Shown here one piece after another: positions 11,716-23,237 of a DNA stretch of 64,000 nucleotides; position 1 is the first letter of the stretch, and each line of letters opens with the position of its first letter. This DNA is from Philopedon plagiatum (taxonomy: Eukaryota > Arthropoda > Insecta > Coleoptera > Curculionidae). The notes below the pieces were generated by a model. That model was not told the origin of the DNA. It did no database searches and was given only the letters and a program-made list of their open reading frames with translations. Location: contig OZ020189.1 in NCBI GenBank assembly GCA_963971165.1, forward strand, positions 130,784,007 to 130,848,006. The letters run 5' to 3'. The translations under genes and the position numbers were made by a program.

Positions 11716-11995
11716 AAATTCCTTGAAGATACCATGTCGAACTGCTTCGGTACAGTGACATAGGTAGTGTCATCATCTCTTACCAGTTTTAAGCAGTCCG
11801 ACGGCAAATTCTTCTATATGATCCAATGCTCAAAGGGGCATATTACTCGAAAAATAGCTATTTAAACATTACTTACGTAGTCTTTATTGCATAACACATC
11901 TTCAGGTGGTCAAAATATTCTAGATTCTCAAATATATTTAAATTTTTATATATATACCCCGACCAATTAGATAGGTATTCACCCTCGTCTTCTAC
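11716..11995. repeat. Diverged fragment of the hammerhead repeat family
   Basis: On the minus strand, 11716-11828 matches the segment upstream of the ribozyme in the 37.5-kb and 49.3-kb copies, through GCAGTTCGACATGGT and the TCGGACTGCTTAAAA block. On the plus strand, 11829-11995 matches the downstream block, through GCTCAAAGGGGCATAT, GAAAAATAGCT, CTTCAGGTGGT and a TACCCC block. This is the same inverted head arrangement as at 48985-49830. The ribozyme core itself is absent, cut off by LINE copy B. The minus-strand reading stays open and aligns in frame with the other copies apart from a 12-nt gap. Confidence 0.65.
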
Positions 11996-11999
11996 TCAA

Positions 12000-12950
12000 A
12001 CTTATTTCGACTACCTTTTGGCACCCATCCAACTCTAAATGCTGGTTGAAAGTTACGAAATGATGTGCAAAATTTGGTTGGATAGTTTTTGCTAATGGTT
12101 ATCTTAAAAAACAAATCTCAGAACTTGCACTTACAATATTGTAATCACGTTCGTCATCTGAAGGAGTAAACGCCATCGCTCAGTCAAAGCTAAAAACTTT
12201 GTTTCCGCGGCTAGAGAGTATAGACATTTTTGCGTTTCAGAACATTATTAAATATTAAAGAAACTTTAAAATAAGTACATAATATTCGGTTAATTCAAAG
12301 AAATATTTCTTTAAAGTGGGAAACCCATCTCTGACCATCTCCTTGGCCATATTTTCTCCTAATGGTATATTTAGAATGCCCTTTAATTGCTTATTTTAAT
12401 TCATTATAAATATGTTAAACAACGGATCTCGTATTTGAGAGTAAAAATGGACGTTTTTATTCCAAAAACTTATCATTTCTTGGAATAAGACCCCATGTTA
12501 TGCCATTTTTGTTCACCTCTTGGACCACTTTCTAAATGCGATCGCACACTCATTATTTATCACCTTACTTCATTTAACTAGGCACTTAACGCATATTATA
12601 TGATTACCCTACTACAATAATCTACTTACGTTTCCTATTAGCTATTATCTTCCTATAATGGTAAATGTTCGATCCAGTATTTAAAGTGATTTGGCGTTGG
12701 ATAGTAGTGGTAAAATTAAACTAAGTTTTTGATTACAAGGTTGAAATTAATGCAAGATGCTGACAAATAATAAGAATAGCACAACCGTATGCGTCGGTAA
12801 AATTTAAAGTTCTAGAAAAACCTATAATTTCAGTATTTTACTCCCAAGCCATATAATTCTTTATAATAGGGGCCATTTTAACAAGTTGAGCTAAACCTCA
12901 ATCTTGTTTCACCTTTAGAAAACTGGTCATTCATTGGTCAGCATAGTTTA
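12000..12950. other. No gene seen
   Basis: AT-rich sequence without recognisable coding region, repeat partner or RNA gene. Confidence 0.45.
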
Positions 12951-12954
12951 TATC

Positions 12955-13040
12955 TGAGACATCCCACGTAGACTTCAAGCCTAACTACTAACGAACAGTG
13001 GGTGACTGAAGAGAAGGGAAATGTAGTTTATTGACACGTG
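12955..13040 (-). mobile_element. LINE 3' tail fragment
   Basis: GTAGACTTCAAGCCTAA, the CAGTGGGTGACTGAAGAGAA block and GAAATGTAGTTTATTGACAC match, on the minus strand, the last ~85 bp of LINE copies C (19400-19480) and D (53950-54040). It holds only the stop-codon region and 3' tail of the element. Confidence 0.75.
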
Positions 13041-14249
13041 ATTTAAATACTAATTATAATTATAATAGTCAAATTAAAAATTGGGGTATTAATTGTACGT
13101 ATGAATGAGAGTTTAAGGATTTTTTTTTAATTCTCGAACCTTCTACAAAGAATTACTGGAGAAATATTACAATTTTGTTAAACGTAATGCGGCTCTAAAG
13201 CAAAATCTTTTGAAATTAATACCTTGTGATTATTTTATATGGCTTTATTACAAGAACTTTATTTTTATATTACAACAAAGTGAATTTAGAATTTAAGGTC
13301 TCCACTTCAGGAGGTCTAAAGTAAAGTTATACTTTCAATTCAATTTTATGTTACTCCAAACCTAGGGAAAATTTTTGAGATAATGTTAAAGCCTAATTTA
13401 AGATTTTCTTATTTTGTGCATACTATTTTAGTTTTTTAATAATGTTTGCTTCGCACAGGCCGATGCTTCTTTGAGCGCCGACTGCCAAAACAAAAGACGG
13501 CAAACGCAAATATATTATGTTGCTAACCAAGACTGTTCCATAGGGAGATAAACGAAGTTTCTTATTTTTATTTTTTATTGAACTACCAAATTAACTGCCA
13601 TATAACTATATCGCATCATGCCACTTCATAAGAACATTCATTACACATGAAATAAATATTTTAATTCACTATATGTACCTACGTCAAAAACAAAACCTAA
13701 TATATTTCACTGCAGAAAGCTATCTCACCATCCAGTAAACCCAAACTAATAAGTCAGCTGAACAAATTTGACTTTAATTAACTGACATAGCCTTCGCTGT
13801 GAATAATGATAAATGATACTGGCTAGAAGTTATTATTATTGTTATAAAAATTGTAAAATTTATCTACCAAAATACACAACTTTAAGAAATAAATTTGACT
13901 AACAAAACTGACTAATGTTCGTCTCAATGTTTACGAATTTTAGTAAACCAGTCATTACCTTTTAGCTATATTTCTGTTAAGGAAACTGCACTATTGAATA
14001 ACATTACATGAAACAGTGTTACCATTGTTGTCAAGTTGTGTTGTATTCCACCTTCCTTTAGTTTGTTTACACTGATTTCACATTTGTTGATAGTCACTTC
14101 ATTTACCTTTGTTAATGACCAAGAATCAAGCAGCTACTGCCACATTTGGCAGAGGAAATAGAATAGTTTTACTATTATACACACCCTGTGTACATAACAT
14201 AGAGACAGATTATATTTAGTGTTCACTTTTAGTGAAAAACATTGACGAT
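13041..14249. other. No gene seen
   Basis: AT-rich sequence. No open frame above about 60 codons and no recognisable repeat ends were found. Confidence 0.45.
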
Positions 14250-14645
14250 CCAGTCGCCCTTGGAGAGACTGTATTAGTAATCGAGACCCACAAACTGGTT
14301 ACTAGTCATCAAGACTGACAAACTTGTTACAACCACTTCCTTCAGTGCTGAATTGATAGATTCAACACAATCACGGCTCCACCTCAGTGAAGCGTACTCC
14401 TCCTCCGGCTTTATTTATGTGACTGATCTTTCCTTTTTACACAGCTCGCGTCACTCACTTCACCCTTTTCCACCCAGCGCCACTCCTCTTATCCTCACTC
14501 TGTTAACTTGACCTTCTAGAACCCTAAAGAATGCAAGCGAACTAAAAACACTTATAGGAGTGAGATGCTGAATGTTAAACATGGCATTGCACTTATCAGA
14601 ATGCAAAAATATTAATTACATAATTAAACAATGCAATTTTTAATC
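14250..14645 (-). repeat. Dispersed repeat, related to 1255-1690
   Basis: ACACAGCTCGCGTCACTCAC, CTTCTAGAA, a TGTTAAACAT block and TCAGAATGCAAAAATAT are, on the opposite strand, the blocks seen at 1258-1465. The match extends weakly to 14280. It shows that the 1.2-1.7 kb sequence next to the minisatellite belongs to a dispersed family. The minisatellite is not present beside this copy. Confidence 0.55.
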
Positions 14646-15228
14646 GAGAGTAGAGTAGGGAGCGACACCTGTGATAAAATAAAAATCTCATTATGCTAAG
14701 CTGACGTCATTACCGTTCGATGCCATGTAGAAGTATTAGCGGGTTGCATACACGTAAGAAGAGTACATACTCAACAAAAGTGCATTTGTCAGATGGCGAA
14801 TGCGCCAGAATTTATTCCTATTTTATGTTGGGAAACCGTTTTCCCAACAATGTAGTTGCTTAGATATTTGCTACAAAATATTAATTCCTTTGCTGGATAC
14901 AGACATAAAAATTATTATAGCAATAAAAATGTATTTTGTTCATTTTAAAAGACAAAAACTCGACAGACCTAGCAAAATCTTGCTACTTCTCTGTGCCCTA
15001 ATCAAAATCCATGTATTTATAAAAATAATACGCATTACTAAAAATAAGCCTGGATTACACCCACACACACCGTATTTCAAACATTCTTTGTAAACTGAAA
15101 AAAATGATCATGCTTTGTAAAATAAGTTATCAAATCAAAAAGACAAGCAAAATAATAGCCCTCTCAATAACGGCTTATGCTGGATGAAAGCTTATATAGC
15201 GAAGTCTGTCCCCAATGTATTTTGCGAT

Positions 15229-15535
15229 ATCCATTTTTTACAAGCTATTTTTACCCTGTTCTTTGTAATCTTAAGCACTTGCCCTTGATATTGATTTAAA
15301 CAAGGGTAAAGACCTATACGAAATTCGTTAGACCTTTGTTAGAACCTCTGGAGCCAATTTAAGGGTTATCTTGGTTGTTACGGGTTTTAAGAAAGGGCAA
15401 AACGGATATTGACTGCGACACCTATTCGAAGCTGTGTATCCTAAATTTATCCTCAAAGATTCTCGGGCACAAAATGCATATGTTAAATTGGTTGTGCTAA
15501 ATTGGAAAATGAAAATGTCAGCATTTTGAAGATTA
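15229..15535. repeat. Unclassified dispersed repeat, better copy
   Basis: The left part (15244-15290) matches 5240-5285, and 15303-15360 matches 7710-7765. The part from GGTTATCTTGGTTGTTA through GCATATGTTAAATTGG matches a more diverged copy at 17210-17410 in the same order. The repeated association of these blocks suggests one mobile element family. I cannot assign a class, and no coding motif is visible. Confidence 0.55.
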
Positions 15536-15679
15536 AAAAAACTGAATTCCTTAAGGTCTGTTACTACTATATGTCTACCTATTCAATAATCTCTGCATAG
15601 TTACTGCACTTTCATTTTGTTTCTTTCAAGAATATTTTTTATATATGGTGGTTCTTTAATATTGCGAAAAACATTAGGG

Positions 15680-16130
15680 AGCGATTCGTTGGAATCACTC
15701 GAGTGAAAAATCACTCGAACACTTGGTTACTGAAATCATCGACATTACTCGATTATTAAAGCCAGTACTCGAATTATAAGTTTAAGTGAAAACTGTCGAT
15801 CGTAATTGTCCACCTAACGCAGTGCCACTGAAATATACCGACTACCGAGTTACATCACTCGATTTTCGATCGTCGCGTCTCAAGCAAAGCCACTTCCATT
15901 CCAGTCGCACTTATTCATCTTTGTCTTGCTTATTAGAACATATTTGAATATTTCAAGGAAAGGTTGACTCAATAATTAGAAGCGTTCTATCGAAATTGAA
16001 ACAAGTGAAAAATCGCTCTAATGGTATTGCGATGCTTACACCGGAATTCTGGGTGAAAAACCACTCGAGTGGTCACTCGGTTATTAACATCACCCGAGAG
16101 TCGATAACTGGGTTATTTAAATTCACCAAA
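15680..16130. repeat. Two CACTCGAGTG-rich blocks
   Basis: TCACTCGAGTGA at about 15696 and CCACTCGAGTGG at about 16060 are each followed by similar text: a CACTCG motif, GGTTA, and then a CATCNNNNNNACTCGAT-like run. Additional CACTCGA motifs lie near 15710, 15755 and 15855. They could be subterminal repeats of a DNA transposon or a small degenerate repeat. The open frame at 15996-16292 (98 codons) overlaps this and resembles nothing I know. Confidence 0.4.
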
Positions 16131-16299
16131 TTTCCTAACACTACAAAAAATAATAGAGGTCTTCCATATAAACTTATTTTTAAAAGGGTCTTCTCTCGGA
16201 GTTACACAACTTTAAAGAGGCAGATTAAAATCCAGTTTTTATTGTATATCTTAAGTTTGGAGACATATACAAGAATGAAATTCGGGATATAATTTTACG

Positions 16300-17190
16300 C
16301 TTTCAAAGACTTTTCTGCACCAACATTTTTAATGATTTGCTACCCTCTGATGCGCCGTTTTCGAGATAAAAATTAATTTACTTCTTACAATAAAAATGAT
16401 TTTCTTTACTTATTTTTTGTTCAGAACATAGTGCTTTACGATTTAAAGTTATAGTTAATGCTGGAAATGGCTTCCCTGTGCTTCAATACTTGCTCTGAAT
16501 CTAAATAGAAATTAAATAAAAAACGTTTAATAAAGAAAATAGTAAACATCCTGTATCTAAAAAAATAAGCGATAGAGGATCCTTGTTTATATAAACATAT
16601 TTTCATATTTTTAAATGTAGAGTCTACCCTTAAAATTTCTTAACATCTTTATGTTACACCATATATTTAAGATATTTAAACAATAATTTTCTGACATTTA
16701 ACTTTTGGTTAATTTTGTTTTACGGAAAAAGTCGTTTGTTTCTACTAATACAGCCCTGATTGTTTGCCTAATTGGAGGTTGTGTTGTTTTTGTGAATGGT
16801 GAATTAGTGACCAAAGAAAATATAAATAATTGAATGACGTAGGGAGCAGCTTGTAAGTTGAAATTTACAACACAATATACATTTAAAAATCTTAATACTG
16901 CAGTAGAAATAAACTCTTTTTAAAAGTCATACCTACGTAGGAGATTTCAACAAAAAAAGAATGCTTGTTAAAGACATTTATTAAAATTAATTGTTCTACT
17001 TAAACATTTATTAGAATAATAACATACTTTTAAGTGTTTCTCTGTTCAAACATTTATTTACATGTAATCTTACATTCCGGAAACTTCTTTTGACAACAAT
17101 TTTCTTTCGGTTCCTGCAATTTCGCTTGATGCAAATTACCAATTTAAAAATTCTCTGGTCATCGATATTCGTATTTATTTTAGGAAATCG
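16300..17190. other. No gene seen
   Basis: AT-rich sequence with no recognisable coding region, transposon end or RNA gene. Confidence 0.45.
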
Positions 17191-17195
17191 TAGAT

Positions 17196-17412
17196 CTATA
17201 ATAAAATCGTTAGGTCTCCCTTGGGGTTTCTACAGCCAATATGGGGATTATCTCGGTAGTTAAGGGTAAAAAAGGGCAGAAAAGGCATTTGCTTTGACCT
17301 TTTTTAAGCTGCAAAATACCGTTTCAACTACAAAGTTTTTGCACCGAATATATGTGTTAAACTGATCATATCGGATAAAAGAATGGAATGATCAGTTTTC
17401 TGTTGACGTTGT
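17196..17412. repeat. Unclassified dispersed repeat, diverged copy
   Basis: This aligns with 15335-15530 in the same order: GTTAGGTCTCC, GGGGATTATCTCGGTAGTTA, AAAAGGGCAGAAAAGGCAT and TATATGTGTTAAACTG. Similarity is perhaps 65-70% by eye. Confidence 0.5.
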
Positions 17413-18054
17413 AAAATACTTTGCATTGCGTCTTTGTCTTGTAAGAGTTTTTTTTTTGCTTTTCTTCAACTGTCCACTTTTTGAAATTATTTTTTGAAAA
17501 AGGAATTTGTTAATTAAAAATCCCTTAGAAGACAATGAAAGCTTAAAGGAAACAAAAAGAGCCTTCGTGGCATGGAATGGACATATTGTTTATTACCTCA
17601 CAATGGCCTAATAATTAAACTTTTCAGAACGACTTCGTAGCGATTTCATGGGCGACCCGAAGGTACCGATGTGCTCATCCATTTTGCTGAGCAGCTATTA
17701 CTACTGTTTTTGATTATGATTACCTACTAGTTTGGTACGTTTACAGCGTCTCCGAACAGCGAACTGTTGTTTATTCTTGGTACAAACAATAGCCGTGCTT
17801 TTCCTATATGTGTTACCTATTTTATTAGAAATATGTATTTGATCTGATTCATAATTATATTTACGTGGATTTGAAAGCGGTTACTTAAAATTTATACACA
17901 CATAACGTAATTTGTGGAGCATCTAGGTTTAGAAATATAGGGTCGCTGATATGTTTGGAAACATTCGATTATTTCCTAAAATAAGGTAGCTAGCAAAAAA
18001 AGTAATGTTGAATACAAAATTGTACTGTTTTTAAGATCTATTACAATAAAGAAA

Positions 18055-18124
18055 AATTAAGTATACAGGATCTATCAAAAAGCCATGGAAAAACAAAGGT
18101 ACTTTTTTAGCGGAGCACCCTGTA
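18055..18124 (-). mobile_element. Possible mariner-type element end
   Basis: Read on the minus strand this begins TACAGGGTGCTCCGCTAAAA, the TA plus CAGGGTG-type start seen in many arthropod mariner-like MITEs and in the elements at 55575 and 62801. No partner end is clear, so this may be a solo end. Confidence 0.35.
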
Positions 18125-18189
18125 CAATATTTTAACTTCCAATACCAATTTAAATTCCAAAAAAAATTGTATGGTGCAGCACATACCTT

Positions 18190-18735
18190 CGGAACCCTCG
18201 GAGATGACGTCCGCGTCCAGGTTCCGGTGCACCAGTTGTTCGGGGGGTCGTTTTCGACGTGAAATTTGGATTCAGAGCCCCAAAAAACGCCCCATAACGA
18301 TTTTCGGTTTGTCTTTAGCGATCGTGTCTGGAAAACCCTCGGAGATGACGCCCGCGTCCAGGTTCCGGTGCACCAGGTGTTCGGGGGGTCGTTTTCGACG
18401 TGAAATTTGGATTCAGCGCCCCAAAAAACGCCCACACAACGATTTTCGGTTTGTTTTTTGCGATCTTGTCAGGAAAACTCTCGGGGATCGGGGATGACGT
18501 CCACGTCCAGGTTCCGGCGCACCAGGTGTCCGGGGGTTGTTCGCCGATGCCATATTTGAATTCAGCAACCCAAAAAACCCCCGGGCGTCGAGTTTCTCTC
18601 CTTCCCCGCCTGAATTTTGGGAGAGTCCCACGGAGATGACGTTCATCAGCGATCCTGAGCTCCAGGTCGGCTGTGGGTCAATTTGAACATCATAGTCGTG
18701 ATCAGCGACCCCGAAAACCCCCGGGAACCCGGTTT
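18190..18735. repeat. GC-rich imperfect tandem repeat of about 141 bp, four units
   Basis: Units are marked by CTCGGAGATGACG at 18197 and 18338, a variant near 18478 and a degenerate one near 18624. The first two share CCGCGTCCAGGTTCCGGTGC and TTTTCGACGTGAAATTTGG. Units three and four are progressively diverged. GC content stands far above the AT-rich surroundings. Overlapping frames are open on both strands because the units are close to a multiple of three; I see no protein family in them. The block ends shortly before LINE copy C. Confidence 0.8.
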
Positions 18736-18984
18736 GAACCAATTCTGAGTCTTATTAACAAAGTTATTTAATTTTCTTAAAGCGACTTCAAAAAATGCAT
18801 TTTTGTGAATGCATTTTTGACAGCAGCAATGCAATTTCCGGTTTGTATAAGATACAAAGTAGATACATTTTTTACAAATAATTTTTGGAAGCGAATGCAA
18901 AAAGCCACATTCCGATCGGTCTTAGTGCAAAAAATTCCGAGGTTGAGTGCTTTATTGCCTCGACTAAATCAATTTTATATTTTC

Positions 18985-19496
18985 ACTAAGTACCTAAGAC
19001 GACCTAACCTAGAGTACTGCTCCCACATCTGGGGAGTAGCATCACCTTCGACACTTAAGATCCTTGATTCTATCCAAAAGAGAGCCATTCGACTTATCAA
19101 TGACCCAGCCCCCACGAGAAAACTCCCTTCTCTCGCTCATCGCCGTGCTGTAGGGGATTTATCCCTTTTCTACCGCTACTTCCACGGATTTTGCTCTGAA
19201 GAACTAGCCGGTATTATTCCCTCCTTGAACGTCCCTAACAGAACAACAAGAGGCGCGTTACGTATGCATCCCTTTACTGTCCAGCTACAAAAGTCTAGAA
19301 TAGACCACTTCTCTCGCTCATTCATACCTAGGGTATCTAAATTATGGAACAAATTGCCTGCAGATGTTTTCCCTTCCCGTCCCAACCTCCAATCCTTCAT
19401 CCCGTGTCAATAGACTACATTTCCCTTCTCTTCAGATACCCACGGTACGTTAATACTTAGGCTTGAAGTCTACTTGTGATGTCTTAGATCAAAAAA
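18985..19496 (+). pseudogene. LINE copy C: 5'-truncated, best preserved 3' end
   Basis: An open frame (18805-19413) carries about 140 codons of the LINE reverse transcriptase C-terminus from about 18985. It contains LEYCSHIWGVASP, LDSIQKRAIRL, FYRYFHGFCSEELAGIIPS, RTTRGALRMHPF, SRSFIPRVSKLWNKLPADVF and a stop. A short 3' UTR with ACCCACGGTACGTTAATACT and GGCTTGAAGTC follows, then ten A residues at 19486-19495. The 5' truncation and poly(A) tail are typical of target-primed insertion. Few disabling changes suggest it is the youngest copy here. It lacks the endonuclease and the catalytic palm, so it cannot move itself. Residues encoded before 18985 are not LINE-like. Confidence 0.88.
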
Positions 19497-19499
19497 AAA

Positions 19500-20860
19500 A
19501 GTAAGTAAAACTCGAAAAAAAATTAATAATACGGCTATTCAAGCATTTCGTCAAAGCGTTCTACGTTATTGGCACTGTCAACAACGTCGCGTCGGCGCGG
19601 ACATACAGTTTCCGACGATCCTATCTTTGGTTTTAATCCAGACAAGATGATTTTTTTTTATTTTGCTTGAAAGTGAGCCAACTTTTTGAAAATGATGAAC
19701 AATTTTAACCAAGACTTCTAATTATTGAGATATATCACAACATTCTGATTTCATAATTGTTTTGTTCGAATTTGTCAATCTTCTAGTGTCTATATTTTTT
19801 GAAGATGTAGAAAGAGAGGCAAATTTTGTTTGGACATTTAGTTAATTGCATTTTAAATGTAATTCATAAACCATCGTATTTTAATGTATCATTTAAAAGA
19901 TAGGTACCAAAAACTGATGAAAAACTCATTTTTCCATCCATTTTTTGCAGGATTATCAAAGCTATTTAAAAATATTAAATATTTCCACTAAGAAGATATC
20001 ATTTTTAGGACTTGTTATAAGCCTTAAAAAATTTTGATATTACTTTTTTTCATTAAATCAAGCGACATAACCTAAAAAAATAGCAAATCAAGTTTTCTTT
20101 GCAAACTATTGATCTAGGATTTTCATTTTGAGCTTAAATTACTAAGGTCACACACCACTTTAACTAAATTTGAAAGAAAAATGAGAGTGGAAAGACATTT
20201 GGGTTAATTACAGAGACAATTATTACATTAAAGGGATTTCTGAGAGAAGAATTGCTTCATTTCCTAAAATTCATTTAAAAATAGTCAAACGCAAACCATA
20301 TACGGTAGGGCATACCAAGCATCCGTTTAATAACCTTTTAAGGTGATATCCCATATTTTATCATACTACAGCTTCAATTTTACAAGATTCCAGTCGCTCT
20401 TCTTGCTTAAAATATATAATCCTTGCTTTACTAAAGAACATTATGTTAGCGAGAATATCAAATTTAGATACCAGATAGCTGAGCTTGTTAGTATGATATA
20501 ACGAAAGTTGAAATTTAATATTAAAGCAGAAGTCTCGTAATAAATATTTCTTGAAATATAATCAGCCAAACCTTGATATTCTAAAAACATGTTTTAAGGT
20601 AAGCGAAAAGTGAAACCCTTTATATTCTTCTCTGAATACTTGACCTTAAAATACAAGCAGAGTAGACCGAGGCAAATTGGATTATTTTATGTGTAATGGT
20701 AAAAAAATATGAACCTGAAGGTAAAAATTGTGTTTGTTATTATAATTTTTTACGAGAGGGAATATACATGTATCCTTTTCTATTGCATAAATTGTTAAAG
20801 CAAAAATGTTATTTTGGAGAAAACCACTATGATTATTTCAAGAAAATAACATAAGACCAA
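19500..20860. other. No gene seen
   Basis: AT-rich sequence. No recognisable coding, RNA or transposon-end signal. Confidence 0.45.
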
Positions 20861-20868
20861 AAAAAAAG

Positions 20869-21110
20869 TTCCCAAAGTTCGCACTGCACAAGTGGAAGAA
20901 TTGAGGCAAATTGTTATTAAACATCCGCGATTAAGCAAGCAAGTTAATGTAACCTACGGAACCTGCAATGTAATCCTGAAATGTGACTTGCATATGCACG
21001 CTTATCGTCTAAGCTCAGTTCAAGAATTATTACCAAACGACAAGTCGCAGCGAATGCAATTTGCAGAGTGACTTATGGGTAATTTGCATTATAATGAAAA
21101 CGTATTTAAA
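20869..21110 (+). pseudogene. Tc1/mariner-type transposase fragment
   Basis: The plus strand reads a helix-turn-helix-like stretch (RTAQVEELRQIVIKHPRLSK), then a relic with HAYRLSSVQELLPNDKSQ followed by RMQFAE. The VQEL..D..QR..FA pattern is typical of the linker between DNA-binding and catalytic domains in a broad arthropod mariner-like transposase group. A stop follows FAE, and the catalytic domain is absent. The next transposase relic is on the opposite strand. Confidence 0.55.
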
Positions 21111-21114
21111 AAAA

Positions 21115-21900
21115 ACATATGTCTGAAGCATCGATAAATCTTTTCCGTTCCCACACATCATTTATAATTTTATTAGTGTGGTTTACATAATTTTTTCATT
21201 TTTCTGATGTTCCATTTTTAAAGGCTTCATCCCACAGACCCAAAACTGCGTCTTTTTTAAACGATGTATAGAACTTATTTTTGCGTTATAATAGCGCTTA
21301 TATTCCGATCAAACCATTTCAATAGGATTAAAATGGCAGTGATACGGAGGAAGTATTAAAACTCGATGTCCATGTTGCAACGCTGGTTCGTCTAATAAAA
21401 TAAAAATTTAAAATAAATAGCGCTTTCGAGATTACCTGTAACGTTTGGGTGGGATATGCTGCTTCACTATTATCCAGATCTGATCCTTTATTGCAAATGG
21501 TGAAACTGGAATTTGTCTTTGTTCTAACCATTCAATAAGTAATCTTTTTGACCCAGTTATTTTTGGGATTTTTTCAATCAGTCCAGAATGATAGGTAGCG
21601 CTATCGATTATTCTTCCAAGTTTGGTAACAATTTTTATCCAAACCATTTCTCAAAGTTTTCACTATTCGTTGAATCATGGTAATCACCAGATTTCAGGCC
21701 AGACCTGAATACCAAACTTGCATTATCCACAAATCCATTTTATGAACCATCATGTAGAATTATATACAGTACACCCTCTGACGCTTTTTTTAACTGTATG
21801 GAGAGTATAATCTTGCCAACTTCGCCTAAAGGTCCCGTTACTGCATATCCAGGTTTCATCCAGAAAACAGGTTTTAATGGAAATTAAGAGTTTTCGTTAT
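21115..21900 (-). pseudogene. DDE transposase fragment (Tc1/mariner superfamily)
   Basis: On the minus strand, broken frames hold LDETW near 21855 (first catalytic D), IDSATYHSGLIEKIPKI near 21600 (second D, as in the common DNASYHS), and LPPYHCHFNPIE near 21330 (final E, as in NPIE). A linker with LLIEWLEQRQIPVSPF matches the pattern of this group. All three acidic residues are visible, but stops and shifts break the frame, and a stop follows the NPIE region. It is a relic, perhaps of a different lineage from the Tc1-like copy at 21965. Confidence 0.68.
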
Positions 21901-22203
21901 TCTTAAATTCTCTAAAAAATCCTAATCGTTTTTGGGCTATATGGGGTTGGTCTATTAAAAAAACGTCTGTTTGATACAGTAGAGATAAGAAATGAACTCG
22001 AAGAAGTTTGCCAAGTGAATGTTAATGAAATAACGGTAAGAAGAATGAAGCTAATTTAGGGGCCAGAAGATCGGCTACTGGAACCAAGCTCCTCAGACTA
22101 CATAAAATGAATAGACTCCAGTTTTCTTGAGATCACATTAATTGGAATTTGCAATATTGAAGTCAAGTACTGTTTTCTGATGAGATTTTTTTAAGGTCTC
22201 CAG

Positions 22204-22208
<5 letters not shown>

Positions 22209-22266
<58 letters not shown>
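22209..22266. repeat. (AG)29 microsatellite
   Basis: Fifty-eight bases of uninterrupted AG lie inside the transposase relic. In relatives the site encodes a Gly-Arg-Glu-Arg stretch, so a short GAGAGA seed was probably present before expansion. Confidence 0.97.
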
Positions 22267-22268
<2 letters not shown>

Positions 22269-22570
22269 TGGAGACGACCGGAAGAAAGATTCGCTCAATG
22301 TAATTTTAGTCAAAGAGTTAATTTTGGTAGTAGATCCATTATGGTGTGGGATGGTATTTATTTTGACGCTCGAACGGAGCTCGTGCTTCTTGACAGAAGA
22401 AATCTCACTGCCCGTGGGTACGTCGATGAGATTCTGGAAGAATATGTTATTGTTTTTGCGCAATTTATTGGCAATCAGTTGGTTTTTGTGCACGATCATG
22501 CCCGTCTTCACGTAGCAATAATTGTGACTGAGTATTTGGAACAGGTCGGGACAAATGTTATGGACTAGCC

Positions 22571-22713
22571 TTTTTTTTATCTTCTGACAGCCCACGAAGA
22601 CCGAAGTCTAAGTACTATGTACCGTGGGTGTACTGGGGAATCGACTCACACATCCAGAGCTGGAATCCGTAGGGATTTCACCAGCCCTTAAGAGGATGTG
22701 TGGGGTGGTACCT
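22571..22713 (-). mobile_element. SINE body and tail inside the Tc1 relic
   Basis: Minus-strand copy, with its A-tail seen as eight T at 22571-22578. It is 5'-truncated: it carries the body (CACACATCC, AAGGGCTGGTGAAATCCC, GTGTGAGTCGATTCC) and the 3' tail (CACGGTACATAGTACTTAG, CTTCGTGGGCTGTCAG). The Pol III head is missing. It interrupts the transposase between MD and the CVSPNLNPIE segment, so it is younger than that element. Confidence 0.85.
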
Positions 22714-22925
22714 GGTGGTGCGTTAGTCCTAACTTGAATCCTATAGAGACATATTAGAAAGACGTATCAGAAACTGCTGAGGACAGCTATTTACCCTTCA
22801 ACAGCTCCGAGACGCCCTGGTGGAAGATTGGAATAATATCCCACAAGAGGCGATCCGGAACCTCATTGGAGGAATGAATCGACACGTTTAAAACATGTTA
22901 TAAGGCCAAGAGGGCGTAACACAAA

Positions 22926-23237
22926 ATACTAAAGGTAATGATTATTTTTGCTATACGAAGATTTTATTTTTTATTATTATTATATTATTTATATTTACGG
23001 ATTTTTCAGATTTTTTACATCTTCGCTTCACACGCGAACAGACATAAAAACTTATTTTTATAGTAATTACTAGTTACTGAAAAGGCTTTAACTAATATCC
23101 ATATAACAGTTTTGATACACATTTTCAAATAAGAAAGTCTTAAACCAAGATACGATGAAATTTCTAAGTGTCCAACTTTTAATGTCGGTGAGAGTATTTT
23201 CAAAAATATTTCACAGCAGTCAATTATTAGCGCTACA
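22926..23237. other. No gene seen
   Basis: AT-rich sequence between the Tc1 relic and the next SINE. It may include the decayed right end of the Tc1 element, but I could not identify an inverted repeat. Confidence 0.4.

Larger units (their letters stand above)
21965..22925 (+). pseudogene. Tc1-like transposase, split by a SINE
   Basis: The relic begins with a DNA-binding segment (NELEEVCQVNVNEITVRRM). It continues with a broken DHINWN-like part and FSDEI near 22178 (first D). Then comes an open stretch, 22266-22568, reading WRRPEERFAQCNFSQRVNFG, SIMVWDGI, TELVLLDRRNLTARGYV and VFVHDHARLHVA, the last holding the second D of HDNARPH type. The SINE at 22571-22713 separates this from SPNLNPIE near 22735 (final E) and a frameshifted C-terminus to about 22920. 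An (AG)29 run expanded within the segment corresponding to GRERVW. The D, D and E are all still readable; stops, shifts and the insertion make it inactive. Confidence 0.85.

Noticed and set aside
18031..18742. Several overlapping 80-134 codon frames in the GC-rich block
   Set aside because: They are frames through an imperfect ~141-bp tandem repeat on both strands, with no family resemblance.
22191..22595. 134-codon minus-strand frame with a serine-leucine run
   Set aside because: It is the antisense of the Tc1 transposase relic, and the Ser/Leu run comes from the (AG)29 microsatellite.
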